Positions 17,737 through 26,807 of a stretch of 51,644 nucleotides of DNA are shown here, piece after piece (position 1 is the first letter of the stretch; every line of letters starts with the position of its first letter). Origin of the DNA: Arthrobacter sp. SO5 (GTDB taxonomy: Bacteria > Actinomycetota > Actinomycetes > Actinomycetales > Micrococcaceae). Under the pieces are notes generated by a model. It was not told where the DNA came from. It did not search any database and saw nothing but the letters and a program-made list of their open reading frames with translations. Both the position numbers and the translations under genes were made by a program. The stretch lies in the NCBI RefSeq assembly GCF_020532805.1, contig NZ_MQTQ01000002.1, forward strand, positions 1-51,644, read 5' to 3'.

Positions 17737-20432
17737 CCGCCGACTGGCCCGGCGTCGACCCCGCATGGTCGCGCGAAATCAGCGTGGCCTCGACGTCCGC
17801 AGCGGATGAGCCCGGAACCGTGCGCAGCTGGCACCTGCTCGACAACGGAGCCCAGCTCTCCCGCCGCGGCCTGACCCCGGCCGGTACCCTCCTGTGCGTG
17901 CACGGCAACCCCACCTGGTCCTACCTGTGGCGGACCCTGCTGGCCGCCGGATCGGACCCCGCCCAGCCGTGGCGCGTCGTGGCGGTGGACCAGCTGGACA
18001 TGGGCTTCTCCGAGCGCACCGGCACGTTCCGGCGCCTGGCGGACCGGATCAACGACCTCGGCGACCTCACCGCCGCCCTCGGACTGGAAGGCCCGGTGGT
18101 CACCGTCGGCCACGACTGGGGCGGAGTCATCAGCCTCGGCTGGGCCCTTTCCCACCCGTTGCAGCTCGCCGGCGTCGTGCTCACCAACACCGCCGTCCAC
18201 CAGCCCGCGGGCTCCCCCATCCCGCCGGCCCTGCGGCTGGCCCTGCACCCGGCCGTGCACCGCTGGGGCACCACGACGTCGGACGCCTTCCTGCGGGTGA
18301 CGCACTCCCTGGCGCGCCCGCCGCTGGCCGCGGACGTCCGCACCGCCTACATGTCCCCGTACCGGGGCGCCGGCCGCCGCGAGGGCGTGGGGAACTTCGT
18401 CGCGGACATTCCCGCCGAAGCGTCCCACCCAAGCTTCCCTGCTCTCAGCCGGGTCGCCGACGGGCTGCACGGGCTGAGCGTGCCCGCCCTGATGCTCTGG
18501 GGACCACGGGACCCGATCTTCTCCGACCGGTACCTGAAGGATCTCCTCGACCGGCTGCCGGCCGCGCAAGTGCACCGCTTCGAGGGCGCCGGCCACCTGG
18601 TCGCCGAGGACCGGGACATCGCCGCTCCCGTTTTCGCGTGGCTCGCCGAGCACCGCCTGCACAGCGGACCCGCGGACGTTGAGGCAGTATCGCCGGGGGT
18701 TCCCCCGGCGGATGTCCCGATGACGGCGCCCGGCGTCCAGGCCCCGCCCCTGTGGGCGCCCCTCACGGAGCTCGCGGCGGGACCCGACGGCGGGGACACC
18801 GCCGTCGCCGAAATGGGAACGGACGGGAGCGTCGCCCGCTCCCTGAACTGGCGGGAACTGGAACACAGCATCGCCGCCCTCGCAGCAGGTCTGCAGGACA
18901 CGGGCGTCCGGCCCGGCAGCCGGGTGAGCCTGATGGTTCCGCCGGGCGTGGACCTGACCGTGGTCCTCTACGCGTGCCTGCGGCTGGGGGCCGTGGTGGT
19001 TGTGGCCGATGCCGGGCTCGGCACCCGCGGCCTGAGCCGTGCCGTCAAAGGCGCCACCCCGGATTTCCTCATCGGCATCGACAAGGCCCTCGCCGCCGCG
19101 TCAGTGCTGGGCTGGCCGGGCCGGCGCATCAGTGTGCAGGACCTGCCGGCCGCGCGACGGCGGCTCCTCGCGGTGGAGACCTCCCTGGCCGCCCTCGCCC
19201 GCCGGGGACAGCTTCGGGAACGGACCGCGGCGCCGCCGCACGCCCCGCACGCCCCGGCCCCGGACGCCCCCGCCGCCGTGCTCTTCACGTCAGGCTCCAC
19301 CGGTCCGGCCAAGGGTGTCCTGTATACCCACGCTCAGCTGGCCGCGATGCGGGACACCCTGGCCGCGACCCTGGGGATCCTGCCGGGCGCACGCCTGGTG
19401 GCGGGCTTTGCACCCTTCGCGTTGCTGGGACCGGCGCTCGGAGCCGTTTCAGTGACGCCCGCCATGGACGTCACCGCGCCCCGCACCCTGACGGCCACCG
19501 CGCTGGCGGACGCCGCCGCGGCCATCGACGCCACCGTGGTGTTCGCCTCGCCCGCGGCGCTGCGCAACGTCCTCGCGACCCAGGGCAGCCTCAGCCGGGC
19601 CGGGCACGAGGCCCTGGGGAGCGTGGAGCTGGTGCTTTCCGCCGGGGCGCCCGTCCCCGCGTCCCTCCTCGCCGAGGTGCAGCGCCTGCTGCCCCGCGCC
19701 TCCCTGCACACCCCGTACGGGATGACCGAAGCGCTGCCCGTCACGGACATCAGCCTCGAACAGATCCGCGCCGCAGGCGCAGACGCGGCCGCCGGCACCA
19801 TGCCGGGTGCCGGCAACGGCGTGTGCGTGGGCCGGCCGGTGCACCGCGCCCGGGTGGCCATCATCCCGCTCGCCGACGACGGCACCGCCCCCGGGAACGA
19901 CCCCGTCACCGAACCGGGAGTGACCGGTGAGATCCTGGTCAGCGCCCCGCACGTGAAGGAAACCTACGACAGGCTCTGGCTGACCCAGCGCGAGAGCGTC
20001 CGCTCGGCCGGCTGGCACCGCACCGGCGATGTGGGGCACGTCGACGCCGACGGCCGGCTCTGGGTCGAGGGGCGCCTCGCGCACGTCGTGACGGCGCCCG
20101 GGACAGTCGTGACGCCCGTGGGCGCCGAGCAGGCCATCGAACGCCTGGACGACGTCGGCCTGGCCGCCGTCGTCGGGGTGGGCCCGGCCGGGACGCAGGC
20201 GGTCGTCGCCGTCGTCGAAGCCGTTCCGCCCGTGCGCCGCGCGGGCCCTGCCGCCCCGGAGCTCGCAGCGCGCGTGCGCGACGCGGCCGCTGAGGCAGGC
20301 GTCAGCGTCTCTGCAGTGCTCAGCGTTCCTTCCCAGCCGACCGACATCCGCCACAACGCCAAGATCGACCGGACCCGCCTGTCCCGGTGGGCGTCCGCGG
20401 TGCTGGCCGGCGGCCGGCCGGGCACGCCATGA
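17730..20432 (+). CDS. oleBC: OleBC fusion: beta-lactone decarboxylase / beta-lactone synthetase
   Basis: About 900 residues in two enzymes. Residues 1-310 are OleB, an alpha/beta hydrolase of haloalkane-dehalogenase type: CVHGNPTWSYLW, Asp nucleophile in VGHDWGG near 130, acid region WGPRDPIF and His in EGAGHLVAED. Residues about 340-900 are OleC, an AMP-ligase-like enzyme: P-loop LFTSGSTGPAKG near 517, YGMTEALPV, and HRTGDVGHVDADG. OleC turns the beta-hydroxy acid into a beta-lactone; OleB removes CO2 to leave a cis-alkene. A natural fusion is known from Micrococcus luteus. The TTG at 17730 overlaps oleA; its GGTGGA site supports it. Confidence 0.92.
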   Translation: MVAADWPGVDPAWSREISVASTSAADEPGTVRSWHLLDNGAQLSRRGLTPAGTLLCVHGNPTWSYLWRTLLAAGSDPAQPWRVVAVDQLDMGFSERTGTFRRLADRINDLGDLTAALGLEGPVVTVGHDWGGVISLGWALSHPLQLAGVVLTNTAVHQPAGSPIPPALRLALHPAVHRWGTTTSDAFLRVTHSLARPPLAADVRTAYMSPYRGAGRREGVGNFVADIPAEASHPSFPALSRVADGLHGLSVPALMLWGPRDPIFSDRYLKDLLDRLPAAQVHRFEGAGHLVAEDRDIAAPVFAWLAEHRLHSGPADVEAVSPGVPPADVPMTAPGVQAPPLWAPLTELAAGPDGGDTAVAEMGTDGSVARSLNWRELEHSIAALAAGLQDTGVRPGSRVSLMVPPGVDLTVVLYACLRLGAVVVVADAGLGTRGLSRAVKGATPDFLIGIDKALAAASVLGWPGRRISVQDLPAARRRLLAVETSLAALARRGQLRERTAAPPHAPHAPAPDAPAAVLFTSGSTGPAKGVLYTHAQLAAMRDTLAATLGILPGARLVAGFAPFALLGPALGAVSVTPAMDVTAPRTLTATALADAAAAIDATVVFASPAALRNVLATQGSLSRAGHEALGSVELVLSAGAPVPASLLAEVQRLLPRASLHTPYGMTEALPVTDISLEQIRAAGADAAAGTMPGAGNGVCVGRPVHRARVAIIPLADDGTAPGNDPVTEPGVTGEILVSAPHVKETYDRLWLTQRESVRSAGWHRTGDVGHVDADGRLWVEGRLAHVVTAPGTVVTPVGAEQAIERLDDVGLAAVVGVGPAGTQAVVAVVEAVPPVRRAGPAAPELAARVRDAAAEAGVSVSAVLSVPSQPTDIRHNAKIDRTRLSRWASAVLAGGRPGTP

Positions 20433-21406
20433 GGGTCCTCGTCACCGGCGCGAGCGGCCTGCTCGGCGGGGAAGTGGCCCGCCAGCTGGTCCGCGACGGC
20501 CACACCGTCACCACCTTCCAGCGCCGTCCCGCCGGCGTCGACGGCGCTGCGGATGTCTGCGGGTCCATCACGGACGACGGCGCCGTCCGCCGCGCCGTTG
20601 CCGGGGCCGGGGGCGTCATCCACCTGGCCGCGAAGGTCTCCTTCGCCGGCCGCGCCGCGGACTTCGACGCGGTGAATGTCGAAGGCACGCGCCGCCTGCT
20701 CCGGGCGGCCCGCGAGGCCGGTGTGCGGGACATGGTGTTCGTGTCCTCCCCGTCCGTGGCAAACTCCGGGGCCGCCATCGCCGGGCTGGGCGCAGAGCCG
20801 GCGGATCCGGCCCGGGCTCACGGCGACTATTCCCGCACGAAGGCCTCCGCCGAGCTGCTGGCGCTGGCCGCGGACTCGCCGGACTTCCGGGTCGCGGCGG
20901 TACGCCCGCACATCGTGTGGGGCCCGGGAGACACGCAGCTGGTGGAACGGGTGCTGGACCGCGCCCGCCGCGGCCGCCTGCCGCTGCTGGACGGCGGGGC
21001 GGCCCTGATCGACACCACCTATGTGGACAATGCCGCGTCGGCCATCATCGCCGCCCTGCACCGGATGGAACACGTTCACGGCCGGGCGCTGGTGGTCAGC
21101 AACGGCGAGCCGCGCCCGGTCGGTGAGCTGCTGGCGGGCATCTGCGCCGCGGGCGGTGTCCCGGCGCCGTCGTGGTCGGTGCCGGGACGGCTCGCGCGGG
21201 CGGCAGGATCGGTGGTGGAAAAGGTGTGGACCCGTTCCGGCCGGGCGGACGAGCCGCCCATGACCCGGTTCCTCGCCGAGCAGCTCTCCACCGCCCACTG
21301 GTTCGACCAGCGCGAGACCCGCCAGCTCCTCGACTGGGCCCCGGCCGTGTCACTGGACGAAGGCCTGGCGCGGCTGGCCGGGCACTACGGTTCGCCCGGG
21401 CTGTAG
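20429..21406 (+). CDS. oleD: OleD: 2-alkyl-3-ketoalkanoic acid reductase
   Basis: A 325-residue extended short-chain dehydrogenase/epimerase. The Rossmann motif is VTGASGLLGG at residues 5-14, the Ser region VFVSSPSVANSG near 110, and the catalytic YSRTK near 135. OleD reduces the OleA product to a 2-alkyl-3-hydroxyacid with NADPH, before OleC and OleB. ATG 20429 overlaps the oleBC stop (ATGA). This completes a three-gene transcript containing all four activities. The gene ends 27 bases before the convergent mutM stop. Confidence 0.92.
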   Translation: MRVLVTGASGLLGGEVARQLVRDGHTVTTFQRRPAGVDGAADVCGSITDDGAVRRAVAGAGGVIHLAAKVSFAGRAADFDAVNVEGTRRLLRAAREAGVRDMVFVSSPSVANSGAAIAGLGAEPADPARAHGDYSRTKASAELLALAADSPDFRVAAVRPHIVWGPGDTQLVERVLDRARRGRLPLLDGGAALIDTTYVDNAASAIIAALHRMEHVHGRALVVSNGEPRPVGELLAGICAAGGVPAPSWSVPGRLARAAGSVVEKVWTRSGRADEPPMTRFLAEQLSTAHWFDQRETRQLLDWAPAVSLDEGLARLAGHYGSPGL

Positions 21407-21433
21407 TGCCGTGCTAACGCGTCCCCGGCTCCC

Positions 21434-22393
21434 CTACCAGCGGCCGTTGCGCGGCCGGCGCTGGCAGACGGGGCACGTGTAGGAGGACCGGTTCATGAAC
21501 TGTTCCCGCTTCATCACGCTGACCAGACCGGCGGCGGCGCATCGTTTGCATTCCTCACCTTCGCGGCCGTAGGCGTTGAGGGAGCGGTCGAAGTAGCCGG
21601 AGGCGCCGTTGACGTTGACGTACAGCGAATCGAAGCTGGTTCCGCCGGCGGCGAGTGCCTCCGTCATAACCTCCCGGGCGGCCTCGAGCACCCGTTCGGC
21701 GTCGGCCCGGCGCAGGGTGTCAGTGGGCCGGGCGTAGTGCAGCCGGGCCTTCCACAGGGCCTCGTCGGCATAGATGTTGCCGATTCCCGAGACCAGTCCC
21801 TGATCCAGCAGCGCCCGTTTGAGCCCGGTTTTCCGGGCGCGCAGCCGGCGGTAGAACTCGTCGAAGGAAAAGTAAGGGTCCAGCGGGTCCCGGGCGATAT
21901 GGGCGGCTTCCCCGGCGATGAGCGGCAGCGGCGTTTCTGCGAGGCCGCCGGGACCGCCGTCGGCCGTGGGGACCAGCGAGGTCAGGAAAAGCCCGCCGAA
22001 GATCCGCTGGTCCACGAACCGGAGCTGGTCCGGCATGCCCTCGGAGGGGCTGAGGCGCAGGCGTACCTTCAGGTGCTTCTCGTCCGGGACGCCGGCGTCC
22101 TGCATCAGGAGCTGGCCGGACATGCCGAGGTGGGCCATGAGCGCAACGGAGGGCATGTCCGCTGCGGCGGAATCCCCCGCCGGCGTATCCGCCAGCGGCA
22201 TCCAGAGGAACTTTCCGCGCCGGACCACGTCCAGGACGCGGGCGCCTTCGAGGTTGCCGGCAAAGTCCTCCGGGCCCAGGGTGTGCCGGCGCACCGAGCG
22301 CGGGTCCACCACCTCGACGGAGGTGATGGACCGCCCCCGCACCCAGCTCACGAGGCCGCGGCGGACAACTTCGACCTCGGGCAGTTCCGGCAC
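21434..22393 (-). CDS. mutM: Formamidopyrimidine-DNA glycosylase MutM (Fpg)
   Basis: A 319-residue base-excision-repair glycosylase removing 8-oxoguanine. The N-terminal PELPEVE gives catalytic Pro2 and Glu3 after loss of the initiator. The helix-two-turn-helix [13 protein letters not shown] is near residue 205. A C-terminal zinc finger is formed by CKRC and CPVC. The finger is followed by only a few residues. The protein is somewhat longer than the usual 270-290, with an insertion near 160-175 ([10 protein letters not shown]). Start GTG 22393 is 8 bases after the rnc stop, so mutM is cotranscribed with rnc. Confidence 0.96.
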   Translation of the reverse strand: MPELPEVEVVRRGLVSWVRGRSITSVEVVDPRSVRRHTLGPEDFAGNLEGARVLDVVRRGKFLWMPLADTPAGDSAAADMPSVALMAHLGMSGQLLMQDAGVPDEKHLKVRLRLSPSEGMPDQLRFVDQRIFGGLFLTSLVPTADGGPGGLAETPLPLIAGEAAHIARDPLDPYFSFDEFYRRLRARKTGLKRALLDQGLVSGIGNIYADEALWKARLHYARPTDTLRRADAERVLEAAREVMTEALAAGGTSFDSLYVNVNGASGYFDRSLNAYGREGEECKRCAAAGLVSVMKREQFMNRSSYTCPVCQRRPRNGRW

Positions 22394-22401
22394 GGTACGT
22401 G

Positions 22402-23187
22402 CTAGCTGCCGGGCTGGGTCTGCGGCCGCTGGGCTTCCGGAAGCGTTTCCGAAACCGTCTCCGGGGAAACCTGAGCTGACGGAACCTGCACCGGGGGCAC
22501 CGGCGCCGCCGGCGCGGAAAGCCGGCGCCAGGCGTCCGCGGCGGCCTCCTGCTCGGCTTCTTTCTTCGAGTTTCCCGAGCCGGTGCCGTAGTCGTTGCCG
22601 CCGATCCGCAGCACAGCTTCAAACGTCCGGGCATGGTCCGGGCCGGAGCCCTCCACGGCGTAGTTGATGGTCCCGAGCTGGCGGCCGGCCGCAAGCTCCT
22701 GGATGCTCGTTTTCCAGTCCGTGCCGGCGCCAAGCGCTTCGGCGTCCTTGAGCAGCGGCCCGATCAGCCGCATGACCAGCAGGCGTGCGGTCTCGATGTC
22801 GTTGGAAATATAGGTGGCGCCGATCAGCGCCTCCATGGTGTCCGCGAGGATGGACGCCTTGTTCTTGCCCTCGGTGAGCTTCTCGCCCTGTCCGAGGTAG
22901 ATGAACTCACCAAGACCGATGCTGCGGCCGATGCCCGCGAGGGCCCGGGTGCTGACGACGGCGGAGCGGCGCTTGGCCAGGTCCCCTTCAGGCAGCGTGG
23001 GGTTGTCGCGGTACAGTGCGTCGGTCACCGAGAACCCCAGAATGGAGTCACCCAGGAACTCGAGCCGTTCGTTGGTGGGTAGGCCGCCGTTTTCGTAGGC
23101 GTAGGAACGGTGTGTGAGCGCAAGACGAAGCGTCCCGGCGTCAATAGTGACACCGAGACGCTTCAGAAGCTCTTCAGTTGAAGACAT
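22402..23187 (-). CDS. rnc: Ribonuclease III
   Basis: A 261-residue double-strand-specific endoribonuclease that matures rRNA and some mRNAs. The signature [14 protein letters not shown] lies at about residue 38 with the acidic metal ligands; the second acidic cluster is [12 protein letters not shown] near 115. The double-stranded RNA-binding domain covers about 165-230. A Pro/Gln/Val-rich tail of about 30 residues is an extra, as in other actinobacteria. ATG 23187 is 21 bases after rpmF. Confidence 0.97.
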   Translation of the reverse strand: MSSTEELLKRLGVTIDAGTLRLALTHRSYAYENGGLPTNERLEFLGDSILGFSVTDALYRDNPTLPEGDLAKRRSAVVSTRALAGIGRSIGLGEFIYLGQGEKLTEGKNKASILADTMEALIGATYISNDIETARLLVMRLIGPLLKDAEALGAGTDWKTSIQELAAGRQLGTINYAVEGSGPDHARTFEAVLRIGGNDYGTGSGNSKKEAEQEAAADAWRRLSAPAAPVPPVQVPSAQVSPETVSETLPEAQRPQTQPGS

Positions 23188-23208
23188 CTTAGTCAGCCAG
23201 TTGGCGGA

Positions 23209-23412
23209 TTAGACGTCTGCGACCTTGCGGCCCTTGTATTCAAGGAACAGCGCGGTGCCAGCCGAGTCGGTAACGACCTTTGCCTGGTGCGGCAGGCTGT
23301 ACGTAACCTGACCGTTTTCGACAGTCTTCACCAGGTGGGGGGCAGTTGCCTTCCACTGGGAGCGGCGGGCGCGGGTATTCGAGCGAGACATTTTCCGCTT
23401 CGGGACAGCCAC
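23209..23412 (-). CDS. rpmF: 50S ribosomal protein L32
   Basis: A 67-residue basic protein with the L32 opening [20 protein letters not shown]. It lacks the CxxC...CxxC zinc ribbon of some L32 proteins, so it is the zinc-independent type. Start is GTG 23412. It lies 36 bases downstream of yceD, the widespread yceD-rpmF pairing. Confidence 0.96.
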   Translation of the reverse strand: MAVPKRKMSRSNTRARRSQWKATAPHLVKTVENGQVTYSLPHQAKVVTDSAGTALFLEYKGRKVADV

Positions 23413-23448
23413 GGCTAACTCATTTCTCTCTAGTCCAACACTTACAAA

Positions 23449-23973
23449 TCAGTTTTGCCGGTCAGGCTTAGCCAAGTCAGCTAGGGCAGCCCAGCGAGGA
23501 TCTACCACCTCGTGGTGATGCCCCGGCTCGTCTTCCAGGCGAACTCCACATTCGGAGCAAAGGCCCTGGCAGTCTTCCCGGCACACCGGCTGGAACGGCA
23601 GTATGGTGACAACTGCGTCCCGCAACACCGGCTCAAGATCGATCAGATCGTGCTCGACTCGACGTTGCTCTTCTTCGTCTTCTTCATCCGAGAACACGGC
23701 GTCCTCGTAGAAGAAAAGTTCTTGCACATCGACCTCTTGGTCATACGCAAGGGGATCCAGGCATCGGCCACACTCGCCAGTTACTCCGACGTGCGCGGTT
23801 CCTGATACCAGAATTCCTTCGTGTACGGCCTCGAGCCGCAGATCCAGCTCGACATCCGAGCCTTCCTGCACACCGATGAGTGCCACACCGAGATCACCCG
23901 GTGCGGGTACATGTTCCGTCAGCGTCCGCATGCTTCCCGGACTGCGTCCGAGGTCCTTGACGTCAAACACCAA
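23449..23973 (-). CDS. yceD: YceD/DUF177-family protein (large-subunit rRNA accumulation)
   Basis: A 174-residue protein of the YceD family, coupled to rpmF and linked in bacteria and plants to 23S rRNA accumulation. The conserved core GECGRCLDPL is near residue 87, an acidic stretch (EDEEEQ) follows, and CREDCQGLCSECG near 140 suggests a metal-binding cluster. The first usual start is TTG 23973, but it has no ribosome site. An ATT at 23995-23997, in frame and 8 codons upstream, has AGGAG 5 bases before it, so the true start may be that rare codon. Confidence 0.88.
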   Translation of the reverse strand: MVFDVKDLGRSPGSMRTLTEHVPAPGDLGVALIGVQEGSDVELDLRLEAVHEGILVSGTAHVGVTGECGRCLDPLAYDQEVDVQELFFYEDAVFSDEEDEEEQRRVEHDLIDLEPVLRDAVVTILPFQPVCREDCQGLCSECGVRLEDEPGHHHEVVDPRWAALADLAKPDRQN

Positions 23974-24071
23974 GGGCGAACTAGCATCTCGTTTAATGAG
24001 AACTCCTGTTGAACATATGACCGACGTACTATCTTAGCCTGATCTTCCGGACGGACTCAAACCGGGGGCAC

Positions 24072-24093
24072 GCCTGCGGTTCACACCGCAGGC
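24072..24093 (-). terminator. Hairpin between coaD and yceD
   Basis: GCCTGCGGT and ACCGCAGGC form a 9-bp stem with a 4-base loop, 55 bases after the coaD stop. No T-tract is visible. It may end the coaD transcript before yceD-rpmF begins. Confidence 0.45.
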
Positions 24094-24147
24094 CGCTTCG
24101 GATTGGGGCCGCGCAACCGGCAGCAGGCCGCCGAGTACCGATCAAGC

Positions 24148-24648
24148 TTACCCTCTGCGCGGCTGTTCCTGGACCGGCTCGCCTGCGTGGAGACGTTTGA
24201 GCACGGACCGCGGGACGAACTCCGAGACATTGCCGCCCAAGGTGAACACTTCCTTGATCAGCGTCGAGGACAGGTGGAGATAGTGGCTTTCGGCCGGCAA
24301 GAAGACCGTTTCGACGCCGGTGAGCTGGCGGTTCATCGTGGCCATCGGCAGTTCGTAGTCGAAGTCCGAGGAGGAGCGAAGGCCCTTGACGATCGCGGAA
24401 ACGCCCCGCTTCCGGCAGTACTCCGCCAGCAGCCCCTCCCCCACCGGCTCAACCACGATGCCGCCCAGGGACGCCAGGGTCTCCTGGGCCATGTCGATCC
24501 GCTCCTGCAGGGTGAAACGGTACGTCTTGGCGTAGTTGGTGGAGACGCCCACGATCACCTCGTCAAAGAGGCCCGCGGCCCTGGCAATGACTTCCAGGTG
24601 TCCGTTATGGATGGGGTCAAAGGAGCCGGGGCAGATAGCGCGTCGCAT
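24148..24648 (-). CDS. coaD: Pantetheine-phosphate adenylyltransferase CoaD
   Basis: A 166-residue enzyme for the penultimate coenzyme A step: 4'-phosphopantetheine plus ATP gives dephospho-CoA. Nucleotidyltransferase motif PGSFDPIHNGHLEVI (TxGH-like, with GH at residues 17-18) and the closing motif LSSTLIKEV near 130 are conserved. The length is typical. It is divergent from the SDR gene with only 48 bases between starts. Confidence 0.97.
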   Translation of the reverse strand: MRRAICPGSFDPIHNGHLEVIARAAGLFDEVIVGVSTNYAKTYRFTLQERIDMAQETLASLGGIVVEPVGEGLLAEYCRKRGVSAIVKGLRSSSDFDYELPMATMNRQLTGVETVFLPAESHYLHLSSTLIKEVFTLGGNVSEFVPRSVLKRLHAGEPVQEQPRRG

Positions 24649-24696
24649 GCTCCGAACCTACAGTATTGCTGCCGCAGGCCGGGATAACATGGCTGA

Positions 24697-25602
24697 ATGT
24701 CAGCATCGAGCATTCCTTTCACCGTGGCCGGAGGCGTGGTCCTCGTGACCGGCGCCGCTATGGGCATGGGCCGCCTGTACGCCCTGCGAGCGGCCCGTGA
24801 GGGGGCCGGCGTCGTGATTCTCTGGGACGTGGATGCCGACGGCCTGGCGAAGACCGCCGCCGAAGTGACCGCGCTCGGCGCGCGCGCCGTCGTCCGGCAG
24901 GTGGACCTCGCGGACCGGCAGTCAATCGCGGACGCCGCGGCGGACGCGGCCGCGGAGGGCCCGCTGTCCCTGTTGGTCAACAACGCCGGAATCGTCCGCG
25001 GCGCACTCTTCTGGGAGCACAGCCCCGAACGGGACATCGCCCTGACCATGGACATCAATGCGCTGGCGCCCATGTACGTCACGCACGCCTTCCTGCCGGC
25101 CATGATGGCCGACGGCGGCCGCCAGCGCCGGATCCTGAACGTCGCGTCCGCCGCCGGAACCGTGTCCAACCCGCGCATGAGCGTCTACGCGGCCTCCAAG
25201 TGGGCCGTCATCGGCTGGAGCGACTCGCTGCGGCTCGAACTCGAACAGCAGGGCTACCGCCACCTGAAGGTGACCACGTTCTGCCCCAGCTACATCTCCA
25301 CCGGCATGTTCGACGGCGCCCGCGGCCCACTGATGACGCCCTTGATGACGCCGGACGACGCCGTGGACCGGGCCTGGCGCGCCACCACTGCCGGCCAGCC
25401 GCAGCTGATCGCCCCGGCAATGGCGGCGCTGGGCAAGGTCCTGAGGGGCATCCTGCCGGTGCGGGCCTGGGACTTCGTGGGCGGGAAGGTGTTCGGGATC
25501 TACTCCACCATGGACAAGTTCACCGGTCGGGCCGACGGTCCTGCCGGCGGTTCTGCCGGCGGTTCTGCCGGCGGTTCTGCCGGCACGGCAGGCTCGCGGT
25601 GA
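24697..25602 (+). CDS. Short-chain dehydrogenase/reductase
   Basis: A 301-residue classical SDR. The cofactor loop is VTGAAMGMGRL near residue 12, followed by an Asp after the second strand (LWDVDADG), which favours NAD(H). NNAGIV is near 90; catalytic Ser in NVASAAG and YAASK (Tyr, Lys) near 165. Substrate unknown. The last 25 residues are a low-complexity Gly/Ser/Ala tail encoded by a 12-bp repeat and are probably disordered. Its stop overlaps the GTG of the aminotransferase gene, so it heads a three-gene operon. Confidence 0.88.
   Translation: MSASSIPFTVAGGVVLVTGAAMGMGRLYALRAAREGAGVVILWDVDADGLAKTAAEVTALGARAVVRQVDLADRQSIADAAADAAAEGPLSLLVNNAGIVRGALFWEHSPERDIALTMDINALAPMYVTHAFLPAMMADGGRQRRILNVASAAGTVSNPRMSVYAASKWAVIGWSDSLRLELEQQGYRHLKVTTFCPSYISTGMFDGARGPLMTPLMTPDDAVDRAWRATTAGQPQLIAPAMAALGKVLRGILPVRAWDFVGGKVFGIYSTMDKFTGRADGPAGGSAGGSAGGSAGTAGSR
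25537..25584 (+). repeat. Four tandem copies of a 12-bp unit inside a gene
   Basis: Four consecutive 12-base units (GGTTCTGCCGGC; the first has one C for T) encode Gly-Ser-Ala-Gly repeats at the end of the SDR gene. Multiples of three keep the frame, so copy-number change would alter only tail length. Confidence 0.9.
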
Positions 25603-26807
25603 CCGCGCCGCTGCAGTTCCCGTGGCAGCGTGCCGCGACCGGCGCCAACCTGCTCTCCCCCGACGGCAGCCTGGGCGTCACCATCTTCGAGGAAATGACC
25701 ACGCTCGCCCAGCAGAGCGGCGCCATCAACCTCGGCCAGGGCTTCCCGGACGAGGACGGCCCGGCAGAAATGAAGGCCGCCGCCCAGGCCGCCATCGCCG
25801 CCGGCTACAACCAATACGCACCGGGCAAGGGCATCCTGGAGCTGCGCGAGGCCATCGCCCTCCACCAGGCACGCTTCTACGGCCTGACACCGGACCCGCA
25901 AAGCGAAATCATCGTGACCACAGGCGCCACCGAGGCCATTGCCGCTTCCCTGCTCGCGCTCGTGGGCCCGGGAGATGAGGTCCTGACCTTCGAGCCGTTC
26001 TACGACTCCTACGGCGCAATCATCGGCCTCTCCGGCGCCCGGCACGTCACCGCCCCACTGCTGGCCCCTGACTTCATGCCGGACCTGGACGCCCTCGAAG
26101 CGGCGTTCAGCAGCCGCACCAAAGTAGTGCTGGTCAATAACCCCCACAACCCCACCGGTGCGGTGTTCCCCCGCGAGGTGCTGGAGCGCGTCGTCGAGCT
26201 CGCCACAAAATACGACGCCGTCATCATCACCGACGAGGTTTACGAGCACCTCACCTTTGGTGCCCTGCACATCCCAGTGGCCACCCTGCCGGGAGCCGCC
26301 GGGCGTACGCTGACGATCTCCTCGGCCGGCAAGACGTTCTCCTTTACCGGCTGGAAGATCGGCTGGCTCAGCGGTCCCGAGCATCTGGTCGCCGCCGCCC
26401 GGACGGTCAAGCAGTTCCTCAGCTACAGCTCCGGCACCCCGTTCCAGGGCGCCATCGCGGTGGGCCTGGGACTGCCGGATCCGTTCTATGCCGGGATCGC
26501 GGATACCCTCCAGCTCAAACGCGACATCCTCAGCGAGGGCCTCCGCGCAGCCGGGCTGGACGTCTTCACTCCGCGGGGCACGTACTTCGTGAATGTCGAC
26601 ACGGCACCCCTCGGGATCTCCGACGCCGTCGACCTGGCCCGCCGGCTGCCCGCCCTGGTGGGCGTCGCGGCCATTCCGGTGGCAGTTTTCTGCCACCCGG
26701 AAGGCGCCGAACGCACCCGGAGCCTGCTCCGCTTTGCCTTCTGCAAGCGAATCGATGTCCTGCAGGAGGCCGCGGAACGGCTCGCGACGCTCCGGGACAT
26801 CCTCTGA
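25599..26807 (+). CDS. PLP-dependent class I/II aminotransferase
   Basis: A 402-residue fold-type I aminotransferase close to the DapC/kynurenine aminotransferase-like group. Features in order: INLGQGFPDEDGP near 43, TTGATEAIAASL near 105, NNPHNPTGAVF near 178, DEVYEHL near 210 and the PLP Lys in SSAGKTFSFTGWKIGW near 245. The amino donor is not readable from sequence; N-succinyl-diaminopimelate, methionine or kynurenine are options. I use GTG 25599, overlapping the SDR stop (GTGA), because the matching family start follows; the frame is open further upstream. Its stop overlaps the next ATG (TGATG). Confidence 0.92.
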   Translation: MTAPLQFPWQRAATGANLLSPDGSLGVTIFEEMTTLAQQSGAINLGQGFPDEDGPAEMKAAAQAAIAAGYNQYAPGKGILELREAIALHQARFYGLTPDPQSEIIVTTGATEAIAASLLALVGPGDEVLTFEPFYDSYGAIIGLSGARHVTAPLLAPDFMPDLDALEAAFSSRTKVVLVNNPHNPTGAVFPREVLERVVELATKYDAVIITDEVYEHLTFGALHIPVATLPGAAGRTLTISSAGKTFSFTGWKIGWLSGPEHLVAAARTVKQFLSYSSGTPFQGAIAVGLGLPDPFYAGIADTLQLKRDILSEGLRAAGLDVFTPRGTYFVNVDTAPLGISDAVDLARRLPALVGVAAIPVAVFCHPEGAERTRSLLRFAFCKRIDVLQEAAERLATLRDIL

